A stretch of 6,820 nucleotides of DNA from Nitrospirota bacterium (GTDB lineage Bacteria > Nitrospirota_A > Leptospirillia > Leptospirillales > Leptospirillaceae), in NCBI GenBank assembly GCA_021838585.1, contig JAKCDE010000048.1, positions 1 to 6,820 on the forward strand. The letters are read 5' to 3'. Shown here piece after piece: positions 1 through 5,634 of the stretch. The notes beneath the pieces were generated by a model. It made no database searches. It was not told the DNA's origin and worked only from the letters and a program-made list of their open reading frames with translations. The position numbers were made by a program, and so were the translations under genes. Numbering within the stretch: the stretch's first letter is position 1; each line of letters opens with the position of its first letter.

Positions 1-1
1 G

Positions 2-1138
2 GTCGTCTTCGCGGCGGAACTGGAACACCGGGGGCAGGCGATCAAGAACAGCCTGGCCGCACGACGGGCCTTGAGACGGGGACGGCGTTCCCGCAAGACC
101 CGCTACCGGGCTCCCCGCTTCAACAACCGGACGAGGCCTTCGGGTTGGCTTCCCCCCTCCCGGAAGCACCGGGTCGAGACGACCCTCGCCTGGGTCGAAC
201 GCTTCCGGAGGCTCGCCCCTGTGGCGGGGATCGCCCAGGAGCTGGTCCGGTTCGATACGCAACAGATCGAAACCCCGGAAATCTCCGGAGTCGAATACCA
301 GCAGGGAACCCTGGTCGGCTACGAGGTCCGGGAGTACCTTCTGGAGAAGTGGGGTCGGACCTGCGCCTACTGCGGGTCCGGGAACGTGCCACTGGAGATC
401 GACCACATCCACCCGCGAAGCAAGGGCGGTTCCAACCGGGCCTCGAATCTGACCCTGGCCTGCCGGGCCTGCAACCAAAAGAAGGGGAACCGGCCCGTCG
501 AGGAGTTTCTCTCGAAAAAGCCGGACCTTCTGAAAAAGGTTCTCTCCCGGGCCCAGTCCCCGCTGAAGGACGCGGCGGCCGTCAACACCACCCGGTGGGC
601 GCTGTTTGGGCGACTGAAACACACGGGCCTTCCCGTCGAGACAGGATCCGGAGGACGCACGAAGTTCAACCGGGCCGGTCAGGGATATCCGAAGGCTCAC
701 TGGATCGATGCCGCCTGCGTCGGAGAGGCCGGGGAGGCCGTCCGTCTCGACCCGGGAACGATCCCTCTCCGGATCCGTGCCACAGGTCACGGGACGCGGC
801 AGGTCGCCCGGACGGACACATTCGGCTTCCCGATCCGGTTTTGTCCGAAAGACAAGACGCACTTCGGTTTCCGCACCGGCGATCTCGTCCGGGCCACTGT
901 TCCCTCCGGGAAAAAGGCGGGAATCCATGTCGGCCGCGTGGCCGTCCGAAGTTCCGGGAGCTTCAACGTCCGGACGGCACGGGGACTCGTCCAGGGGATC
1001 TCCCACAAGCACTGTCGGCTCCTCCAGCGGGCCGACGGGTACGGGTATTCATTCACATCGATAGCACAGAAAGGAAAAGCGGGAACGGCGCTATCCCTCC
1101 CCGGCATGAATGCCGAGGTTTCCCGCGCAATTGGATGA
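2..1138 (+). CDS. iscB: IscB-family RNA-guided HNH/RuvC nuclease, 5' end cut by window edge
   Basis: IscB is the transposon-encoded ancestor of Cas9, a nuclease guided by an omega-RNA. The frame is open from base 2, so the visible part is 378 residues and lacks the PLMP domain and RuvC-I. It opens with an IscB-typical stretch (FAAELEHRGQAIKNSLAARR) running into an arginine-rich bridge helix (RRGRRSRKTRYR, about residues 25-36). RuvC-II is IAQELVRFD with the catalytic Glu near residue 80. The HNH domain spans about 119-163: CAYC and CRAC zinc pairs, IDHIHPRSKGGS with the catalytic His at 135, and SNLTLAC. RuvC-III is HWIDAACVG with His 233 and Asp 236. The C-terminal part has the family signature LLQRADGYGYS. 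All visible catalytic residues are intact, so the protein looks functional. The omega-RNA of IscB loci lies upstream of the gene and would be outside the window. The first in-frame TTG at 71 is not the true start. The stop overlaps the next ATG. Confidence 0.95.
   Translation, partial: VVFAAELEHRGQAIKNSLAARRALRRGRRSRKTRYRAPRFNNRTRPSGWLPPSRKHRVETTLAWVERFRRLAPVAGIAQELVRFDTQQIETPEISGVEYQQGTLVGYEVREYLLEKWGRTCAYCGSGNVPLEIDHIHPRSKGGSNRASNLTLACRACNQKKGNRPVEEFLSKKPDLLKKVLSRAQSPLKDAAAVNTTRWALFGRLKHTGLPVETGSGGRTKFNRAGQGYPKAHWIDAACVGEAGEAVRLDPGTIPLRIRATGHGTRQVARTDTFGFPIRFCPKDKTHFGFRTGDLVRATVPSGKKAGIHVGRVAVRSSGSFNVRTARGLVQGISHKHCRLLQRADGYGYSFTSIAQKGKAGTALSLPGMNAEVSRAIG
1099..1118 (+). repeat. Hairpin in the 3' end of iscB, candidate transposon right-end structure
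   Basis: Two 8-nt arms with one C/A mismatch flank a TGAA loop (CCCCGGCA and TGCCGAGG). It lies inside the last codons of iscB, in the part encoding LPGMNAEV. IS200/IS605 elements carry subterminal hairpins recognised by the TnpA transposase, and their accessory genes often run into the right end. The structure is seen directly. Its role as a right-end hairpin is inferred, and the exact cleavage site is not determined. Confidence 0.4.
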
Positions 1139-2106
1139 AAAAGACTGCCTCCCTTCACCCCAACGGAACAGCCATCCAGCAAGAACTCCTGAGAGCCCTC
1201 CGTTATCGTCGCCCTCTCTCGCTTCTCTCCGTTTCGGCTGATTTCTCCGGCGCCACCTCACTGGCCACAGGAACATCAAGAATGGAAACCATCCTCCGGC
1301 GCCATCTCAGGAGTACCGATACGGTCGAGGAGGATACGGAGAACCACTCCTTCATTCTTCTCCCCGAAACAATGCCCGACGGAGCTCTCGTGATGGCTCG
1401 CCGCATCGTCAAGGATCTTGTGCGCCCCTCGGGAGCGATCAAGAACCTCTATATCGGAATCAGCGGAATCGACGATGGGATCTACCGGGCCGACGACCTC
1501 ATGAACACGGCGATCCTGTCGGGGGAGGCCGCGAGAACCTGCGGGAATCCGATCTTCTCCGTTCGGAATTTTCTCGACAAGAGCCTCTCTCTCCCGGTCA
1601 TGGTGGCCATCATCCAAAACCTCCCCGGAGACGCCGTTGTCCATATCTCCTCCTTCCTCGAGCGCACCCGCCACGAGCCGGAAGGGATCCGCAGGGCGGC
1701 GGCCGACACGGCAGAAAAGATGGGGAAGAAGCTGAGAATCGACGAAGACGAACAAGAGCTTCTCCGCTTCTGGATTCTTCTCCATGACCTCCCCCGGAAC
1801 ACGACGGCCGGAAACAGCGAGGAGGTCCTGCCGCATCTTTCCCGAAGGAAGAAGGTCACCCACGGCAAGCTCCTGGGCATGATCTCTCCCCCGGACTTCC
1901 CTCTCGGAACACGGGAAAATGCCCTTCTCACGGCCGTCAGGATGCTCCTCGAAGAGGTGGTCATCTACAGCAACCCCACCCAGGAGCTTTTTGGCGACCT
2001 TCTCCGGAAGGTCGCCCTGGAGTGCGAACATCAGGGGCTCAATCGCCAGGTGATGGCCCTCTTCAAGAAAACCTCTCCGGCCGACTGGCTTCCCTTCTCC
2101 TCCTGA
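1135..2106 (+). CDS. Degenerate GGDEF + HD-GYP-like signalling protein
   Basis: Predicted 323-residue cytoplasmic protein with no membrane segment. Residues about 8-145 follow the GGDEF (diguanylate cyclase) fold: RRPLSLLSVSADF matches the rPLSLLlvDiD strand, TDTVEEDTENHSFILLPET matches DlvaRyGGDEFavlLPeT, and GALVMARRIVKDL matches the following helix. The signature itself reads TENHS (68-72), so cyclase activity should be lost. Residues about 155-300 resemble an HD-GYP phosphodiesterase core (AADTAEKMGKKLRIDEDEQ, then LLRFWILLHDLPRN), but the metal-site LHDxGK motif is LHDLPR and no GYP motif is seen. A role as a c-di-GMP or nucleotide sensor, or as a scaffold, is inferred. The ATG overlaps the iscB stop (ATGA), and the nearest purine-rich site (GAGG at 1115-1118) is 16 nt away, so translation may depend on coupling. 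The GGDEF fold begins almost at the start codon, leaving no sensor domain. This could be a natural stand-alone form or a truncation. The frame stays open far into iscB, but that is a high-GC shadow. Confidence 0.8.
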   Translation: MKKTASLHPNGTAIQQELLRALRYRRPLSLLSVSADFSGATSLATGTSRMETILRRHLRSTDTVEEDTENHSFILLPETMPDGALVMARRIVKDLVRPSGAIKNLYIGISGIDDGIYRADDLMNTAILSGEAARTCGNPIFSVRNFLDKSLSLPVMVAIIQNLPGDAVVHISSFLERTRHEPEGIRRAAADTAEKMGKKLRIDEDEQELLRFWILLHDLPRNTTAGNSEEVLPHLSRRKKVTHGKLLGMISPPDFPLGTRENALLTAVRMLLEEVVIYSNPTQELFGDLLRKVALECEHQGLNRQVMALFKKTSPADWLPFSS

Positions 2107-2129
2107 AGAACCTCTCCCCGCCCTCCGGC

Positions 2130-2156
2130 GTCCGGGTCTAAACCGCCCGGACCCGG
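2130..2156. terminator. Overlapping GC-rich hairpins at the convergent gene ends
   Basis: Between the two converging stops lies GTCCGGG (2130-2136) paired with CCCGGAC (2146-2152), a perfect 7-bp stem with a 9-nt loop. An alternative perfect 7-bp stem pairs CCGGGTC (2132-2138) with GACCCGG (2150-2156). The two cannot form together. Both reach the dppB stop codon (TAG, 2140-2138). Neither side has a U-tract, so a classic intrinsic terminator is not shown. A transcription-blocking or 3'-end-protecting role for both converging transcripts is inferred from position. Confidence 0.4.
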
Positions 2157-3049
2157 GGGTCTACGGCCTCCGAAAGAACATCTCCCAACAACACCGCGAC
2201 TGTCAGAAAAACCGTATAGACAAGGGTTGTCCCCATAATCAGGGGATAGTCCCTGTTCATGACGGACAGGACAAAGACCCGTCCCATCCCGGGAATGGCA
2301 AAGACCGTCTCCACAACGAATGATCCGGTCAGAAAGGCGGCCGCCAGGGGGCCCAGAAGGGAGAGAACGGCATTGAGGGAGGGGAGGACCAGATGGAAGG
2401 TGATCCTCCGGAAGGGGCCAAGCCCTTTGGCCACGGCGGTCCGGTAAAAGGGACTTTCCAGGGTCTCCTCCATGGAGGCGGCGAAAACGCGGGCAAGGTA
2501 GCCCGCAGGGGCCACCGACAGAGCGATCACCGGAAGGACCGCCGAACGCCACCCTTCCCAGAGCGCCACAGGAAAGAGTCCTCCCCGGAGGGCCAGGAGA
2601 TCGATCAGGACCGCCGCCAGAAGAAAAGAGGGAAGCCCCACCAGAAGGGTTGTCGTCCAGCGAAGCGTGCGGGAGAGGAGGGGAGAGCCCACGCCGATCA
2701 GCAGCCCCCCCGCAAGCCCCAGGAGCACCGAGACAAGAAGGGCCGCCGATCCCAGCGTCAGGGAGACCGGGAGTGTCTGGAGGAGAATGTCCGATACGGG
2801 AATCCCCGCCGCCTTGTAGGAGACGCCGAGGTTTCCCTCGAGTGTCTGGCGAAGGGTCAGAAGGTACTGGACCCACAAGGGTTGGTCGAGATGGTAGACC
2901 TTCATGAGGTTGGCCATCACCTCGGGAGGAAGGTGGCGCCCCTGGGCAAAGGGGTTGCCGGGGGCAAATCGGGTCAGGAGAAATGTCAGGGTGAAGACCG
3001 CCCAAAGAAGAAGAAAGGAGGATGAGAGCCGCGAAAGAACCCTCCTCAT
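2138..3049 (-). CDS. dppB: DppB/OppB-type ABC transporter permease
   Basis: Inner-membrane permease subunit of a peptide/nickel/glutathione-class ABC transporter, 303 residues, which is the usual length. The first membrane segment is about residues 10-28. It is followed by the large external loop with the family signature RFAPGNPF and GNLGVSY near 72-78. Five further hydrophobic segments lie near 97-120, 131-154, 170-190, 225-248 and 270-292. The EAA loop that docks on the ATPase is FYRTAVAKGLGPFRR (201-215) followed by HLVLPSLNAVLSLLG. The C-terminus has the typical VDPRVR. The ATG overlaps the stop of the dppC-type gene by 4 bp (ATGA) and has only a weak ribosome binding site, so translational coupling is likely. 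It is the last gene of the cluster. The substrate cannot be told from the sequence, and an oppB or gsiC label would be equally valid. Confidence 0.93.
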   Translation of the reverse strand: MRRVLSRLSSSFLLLWAVFTLTFLLTRFAPGNPFAQGRHLPPEVMANLMKVYHLDQPLWVQYLLTLRQTLEGNLGVSYKAAGIPVSDILLQTLPVSLTLGSAALLVSVLLGLAGGLLIGVGSPLLSRTLRWTTTLLVGLPSFLLAAVLIDLLALRGGLFPVALWEGWRSAVLPVIALSVAPAGYLARVFAASMEETLESPFYRTAVAKGLGPFRRITFHLVLPSLNAVLSLLGPLAAAFLTGSFVVETVFAIPGMGRVFVLSVMNRDYPLIMGTTLVYTVFLTVAVLLGDVLSEAVDPRVRAV

Positions 3050-3876
3050 CGTCCCACACCCGCCCTTCTCCCGAGCCGGTCAGCCAAAAGCTGGAAGCTC
3101 ACGAGTGAGAGCACGATAAAGGCGGCGGGCCAGATGAGCATGAACGCCGAAACAGGAAGGGCCTTCCAACCTTCGTTGACCAGCACCCCCCAGCTGGCCT
3201 GGGGAGGCGCCAGCCCAAGCCCCAGAAAGGAAAGGGTCGACTCTCCCAGGATGCCTCCCGGAATCCGGAAGAGGACCATGACCGCCACCACCGGCATGAC
3301 ATTGGGAAGAAAGTGCCGAAAAACAAGACGGACAGGAGAGACCCCGGTCGCCCGGGCGGCATCCATGAAGATGGCCTCCCGAAGCCGCAGTGTTTCTGCC
3401 CGGAGAACACGCGCCACACCCATCCACCCTCCGATGGAGAGGGCCACCACCACCGCCAGAAGACCGTGCCCAAGAAAAAGCATCAGGAGCGTTGCGATGA
3501 GGATTTCCGGCAGGGCATACCAGATTTCCAGGGTGCGCATCATGACCGGATCCCAGGGGCGCCCCAGAAACCCCGAAAGAATGCCCCAGACCCCTCCGAT
3601 GAGGGTGGACAGAAGTCCCACCCCCAGCCCCGCCGCCAAGGAGACAAGGCTCCCCGAGACAAGACGGGACCAAAGATCTCTCCCCAGAAAGTCACAACCC
3701 AGAGGATGTCCCGGAGTGAGGGGGGGCGCCAGAACCAGACGGGCATGTTGGCTCAGTGGATCGATCCCTGTAAGGCGGGAAGGAAGGAGGGCGAGCAAGA
3801 CAAGGGAAAGAAGCAAAAGGAATGGAAAAAGACCTGTCCAGAAAGATCTCTGAACAGTCCAGGATTGACGGCTCAC
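3046..3876 (-). CDS. dppC: DppC/OppC-type ABC transporter permease
   Basis: Second permease of the same importer class, 276 residues. The N-terminal membrane segment is about 13-32. It is followed by the family hallmark HPLGCDFLGRDLWSRLVSGS (57-76), four or five more hydrophobic segments, and an EAA loop FMDAARATGVSPVRLVFRH (170-188) for ATPase contact. The conserved block ESTLSFLGLGLAPPQASWG lies at 212-230. The GTG start at 3876 is chosen because GAGGAG sits 6 nt upstream. That site overlaps the stop of the DsrH-like gene, so the permease is tied translationally to the sulfur-relay genes. Order here is C then B, the reverse of the common A-B-C-D-F arrangement. No binding protein or ATPase gene is in the window, so the transporter must borrow these from elsewhere. 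Confidence 0.93.
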   Translation of the reverse strand: MSRQSWTVQRSFWTGLFPFLLLLSLVLLALLPSRLTGIDPLSQHARLVLAPPLTPGHPLGCDFLGRDLWSRLVSGSLVSLAAGLGVGLLSTLIGGVWGILSGFLGRPWDPVMMRTLEIWYALPEILIATLLMLFLGHGLLAVVVALSIGGWMGVARVLRAETLRLREAIFMDAARATGVSPVRLVFRHFLPNVMPVVAVMVLFRIPGGILGESTLSFLGLGLAPPQASWGVLVNEGWKALPVSAFMLIWPAAFIVLSLVSFQLLADRLGRRAGVGR

Positions 3877-3882
3877 CGCCCA

Positions 3883-3888
3883 CTCCTC
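3883..3888 (-). promoter_or_regulatory. Ribosome binding site GAGGAG for the dppC-type gene
   Basis: GAGGAG lies 6 nt before the GTG at 3876 and shares bases with the stop codon of the DsrH-like gene (TGA at 3889-3887). It decides the GTG start and links the sulfur-relay genes to the permease genes. Confidence 0.75.
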
Positions 3889-4150
3889 AAAAGGTCAGGA
3901 CCCGCTCGGCCCGAAGGAGCCTGCCTGCCACATCTCCTTCGGTCAGGCACTGGGAAAAGGGGGAGCGACCCCGGCCGAGAACATCGGACTCGAGATAATA
4001 AAAATGCGGCTCTCCGTTCCAGGGAGCATTGACCCCCTCTCCATAAAAAATGACAATTGTCCCGGGGAGGGAGATCAGGGGAAGAAGAATCTCGGGCAGC
4101 GGCGAAAGCCCCACAAGAAGAACCGTTTCCTGGGAAAAGGGCACGCTCAC
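3887..4150 (-). CDS. dsrH: DsrH/TusB-like sulfur-relay subunit
   Basis: Small 87-residue protein, within the usual size range of DsrH/TusB (about 90-100). DsrH-like features are a central strand TIVIFYGEGVNAP (31-43), matching the family's llLieDGVyA, then HFYYLESDVLGRG (49-61), matching yaLadDlaaRGi, and a C-terminal LTEGDVAGRLLRAERVLTF. In known systems this protein packs with DsrE and DsrF in a hexameric cytoplasmic complex that passes persulfide sulfur, for tRNA 2-thiouridine synthesis (TusBCD) or dissimilatory sulfur oxidation. The early Cys seen in oxidative DsrH proteins is missing; the only Cys is at 68. The GTG start overlaps the dsrF-like stop (GTGA) and has GGAGG 5 nt upstream, a strong site. 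Identification rests on pattern and position after two better matches. Confidence 0.75.
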   Translation of the reverse strand: MSVPFSQETVLLVGLSPLPEILLPLISLPGTIVIFYGEGVNAPWNGEPHFYYLESDVLGRGRSPFSQCLTEGDVAGRLLRAERVLTF

Positions 4151-4518
4151 TCGGGCCTCCGGAGAAAAGGAAGGACGATTTCGGCTTCAGAGAGAAGTCC
4201 CGGGACCTCTGCGGCAGAAACCGGAACGACATAATCCGGGAAAGGCCGATCAAGAAAAAAGGCATCGAGGGCCTCACTCTCGGCACAGACCCTGACGCCC
4301 AGCTCCCGAAGAAGGGGAATCACCTCGGCAATCTCGCCCGGAAGTCCCAGAAGCCGGGGGTTCAGCGGCAACAGGACCCGGACGCCCTCTCCCAGAAGAA
4401 GAAGGGTAACCGGCCGGTGAGAGACCGAAAAACCCAGAGCCATCCGAAGCCCTTCGAAAAATCGAAGGTGGGCGGTGGGGGAGGACGAATAAATAAAAAG
4501 GACATGTTTCGGAGTCAC
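4147..4518 (-). CDS. dsrF: DsrF/TusC-like sulfur-relay subunit
   Basis: 123-residue cytoplasmic protein of the DsrE/DsrF superfamily. It opens with the strand KHVLFIYSSSP, then FFEGLRMALGFSVSHRPV (20-37), matching the DsrF helix (EgLdaala.aAf), and LLLLGEGVRVLLP (39-51), matching the strand ending in lFlgDGV. Next comes LRELGVRVCAESEALDAFFL (70-89), equivalent to the family's vyvceeSLkerGl region with Cys 78. In DsrEFH/TusBCD this subunit is structural and partners DsrE. Start is GTG at 4518, 13 nt after the DsrE-like stop; the upstream purine stretch (GGGGG) is mediocre. Its position between DsrE- and DsrH-like genes reproduces the canonical order dsrE-dsrF-dsrH, which strengthens the call. 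Confidence 0.8.
   Translation of the reverse strand: MTPKHVLFIYSSSPTAHLRFFEGLRMALGFSVSHRPVTLLLLGEGVRVLLPLNPRLLGLPGEIAEVIPLLRELGVRVCAESEALDAFFLDRPFPDYVVPVSAAEVPGLLSEAEIVLPFLRRPE
4156..4160 (-). promoter_or_regulatory. Ribosome binding site GGAGG for the DsrH-like gene
   Basis: GGAGG, followed by five bases and then GTG, lies inside the 3' end of the DsrF-like gene. It supports the GTG at 4150 as the true start despite the overlap. Confidence 0.75.
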
Positions 4519-4531
4519 GAAGACGCCCCCG

Positions 4532-4888
4532 TCAGTTCACAAAGGGGAGAAAGAGATCAACGGTCCCCGCCAGATGGCCCAGCTGAACCTGTGTCTCGAA
4601 CCGGGCTCCGAGAGGAAGGTCCTCCGGAGCGACTCCACGAACCTCTGCCGTCGACTGGCAAACGGCCACCTCGGCCCCCCGTGAAAGAAGCGGGAAGACC
4701 GGGGCAAGCTCCCGGGGTTTTCCATGGGGCGCCACAAGGCCCAGCACAGCATCATCCATCAGGAAAAGTGTGACCTGGCACCCTTCCGACAAAAAAGCAT
4801 CGGCAAGCCGAAGCACGGTGGCATAGGGAGTCCATTCCGGACTGCGGAGAAGCAGAATCAGAACACGTCGGGGTGCGACCTCTGTCAT
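4532..4888 (-). CDS. dsrE: DsrE/TusD-like sulfurtransferase subunit
   Basis: 118-residue protein with the DsrE fold. It has RVLILLLRSPEWTPYATVLR (8-27), a helix with AFLSEGCQVTLFLMDDAVLG (31-50), matching the AlLeGHeV..vFf..dgV pattern, and RGAEVAVCQSTAEVRGV (70-86). That last block carries Cys 77 in the position of the persulfide-carrying Cys 78 of E. coli TusD and Allochromatium DsrE. Next is a terminal block QVQLGHLAGTVDLFLPF, matching the GLGqL...DrvltF end. It is the likely sulfur-accepting subunit of the complex formed with the next two genes. The ATG at 4888 overlaps the stop of the upstream membrane-protein gene (ATGA). No DsrC/TusE acceptor, rhodanese or TusA is encoded in this window, so donor and acceptor are unknown. 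Confidence 0.85.
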   Translation of the reverse strand: MTEVAPRRVLILLLRSPEWTPYATVLRLADAFLSEGCQVTLFLMDDAVLGLVAPHGKPRELAPVFPLLSRGAEVAVCQSTAEVRGVAPEDLPLGARFETQVQLGHLAGTVDLFLPFVN

Positions 4889-5559
4889 GACCCCTGGCGG
4901 ACGGGTTGGGGGTCCCCCGTCCCGTCACTTCTCCCAAGAGCGGACTTTGACGCAAGACTTTCAAATCGTCGCGCGAGATTTCCGATCCGGCCCAGGGTTG
5001 CCAACATCGACTCCGGCAAGGTCTCCGTCACGCCTTCAAACTGCTTCCCGGCGATCAGCGAACCATCCCAGAGAAGAATTTGATTGTAGGGAGCAAAGGA
5101 GGAGAGATCCCGGCGGATCTCCTCATGAGATAGGATTTCCTGAGCCCGCGATGCATCCTTGGCACGGACATCGAAGGCAATTCCCGGCACAGGAACCTCC
5201 GGACCGACCTCCTCCGACAAGCGCTCCTTTCCTTCAGGCTTCGGCTCCCGAAATCCCTCCTTCTGAAGAAGAAGAAGACGATCCTGGGAGGAGAGGCCCA
5301 TTTCAACAACCAGATTCAGAACACTCACCGTGTGGTTTTCGGAGGTGTGAAAGAAGATCTTGACGGGACGTCCCTCAAAGGAGCCGGAGAGATAGGGGTA
5401 AGCCCAGATCGCCGATCGGCCGGCATGGCCGGAGAGACTCGAGGCGAGGTCGGTGAAGGCGGCATAGATCTTTTGACGGTTCACAAACCCATGGACAAAA
5501 AAAGCCAGGCCGACAACGCCAATAATTCCGAAAAATGTCAGAGGGATATAGCTGATCAT
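4885..5559 (-). CDS. Membrane-anchored protein of unknown function
   Basis: Family not recognised. The predicted protein is 224 residues. One hydrophobic segment (SYIPLTFFGIIGVVGLAFFV, 3-22) is followed by HGFVNRQK, a positive flank typical of an N-terminal anchor with a soluble C-terminal domain, probably on the cytoplasmic side (inferred). The soluble part alternates strands and helices, with SGSFEGRPVKIFFHTSENH (58-76), a charged linker (about 102-124: KEGFREPKPEGKERLSEEVG), and YNQILLWDGSLIAGKQFEGV (158-177). There are no cysteines, so it is not itself a thiol carrier. I prefer ATG 5559 because GAGG lies 7 nt upstream. A GTG at 5595 in the same frame would add 12 residues, but it falls in the loop of a hairpin and its purine stretch is too close. 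Its stop overlaps the DsrE-like start, so it is probably translated with the sulfur-relay set. Confidence 0.75.
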   Translation of the reverse strand: MISYIPLTFFGIIGVVGLAFFVHGFVNRQKIYAAFTDLASSLSGHAGRSAIWAYPYLSGSFEGRPVKIFFHTSENHTVSVLNLVVEMGLSSQDRLLLLQKEGFREPKPEGKERLSEEVGPEVPVPGIAFDVRAKDASRAQEILSHEEIRRDLSSFAPYNQILLWDGSLIAGKQFEGVTETLPESMLATLGRIGNLARRFESLASKSALGRSDGTGDPQPVRQGS

Positions 5560-5566
5560 GAAAAAG

Positions 5567-5570
5567 CCTC
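5567..5570 (-). promoter_or_regulatory. Ribosome binding site GAGG for the membrane-anchored protein
   Basis: GAGG, followed by seven bases and then ATG at 5559, sits just before the hydrophobic anchor. It favours the shorter start over the GTG at 5595. Confidence 0.5.
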
Positions 5571-5582
5571 GAGGTCCGTCGA

Positions 5583-5604
5583 GGGAGAGAGACACCTCTC
5601 TCCC
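5583..5604. repeat. Perfect 9-bp intercistronic hairpin
   Basis: GGGAGAGAG (5583-5591) and CTCTCTCCC (5596-5604) flank a four-base loop. It lies in the 75-bp gap between the Ycf48-like stop and the membrane-protein start, the only sizeable gap inside the cluster. On the transcribed minus strand the next T-run comes about 17 nt further on, after a GC-rich stretch, so this is not a standard terminator. An mRNA-processing, stabilising or attenuation role is inferred. Confidence 0.45.
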
Positions 5605-5634
5605 CGCCGGAATGGATGAAGGAGAAGGAACGCG

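Noticed and set aside
1..70. Omega-RNA or start codon of iscB in the first bases
   Set aside because: The sequence is already coding for the region before the bridge helix. The true start and the guide RNA lie upstream of the window.
145..1134. Long open frame that would extend the GGDEF/HD-GYP gene back across iscB
   Set aside because: It lies in a shifted frame under a clear IscB protein. Its translation is Pro/Arg/Gly-rich with no domain, as expected from stop-poor GC-rich DNA.
1276..2031. 251-codon minus-strand frame opposite the GGDEF/HD-GYP gene
   Set aside because: It is antisense to a gene with recognisable domains and has no family pattern of its own.
1112..2838. Shared 13-mer GCCGAGGTTTCCC near the iscB end (about 1112) and in dppB (about 2825), as a possible transposon target or end
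   Set aside because: A single match of this length is expected roughly by chance in a 6.8-kb GC-rich window, and no further end-like structure surrounds the second copy.
2031..3059. 342-codon minus-strand frame overlapping the dppB-type gene
   Set aside because: It is out of frame with the clear permease, Gly/Pro-rich, without membrane segments, and runs into the opposite gene.
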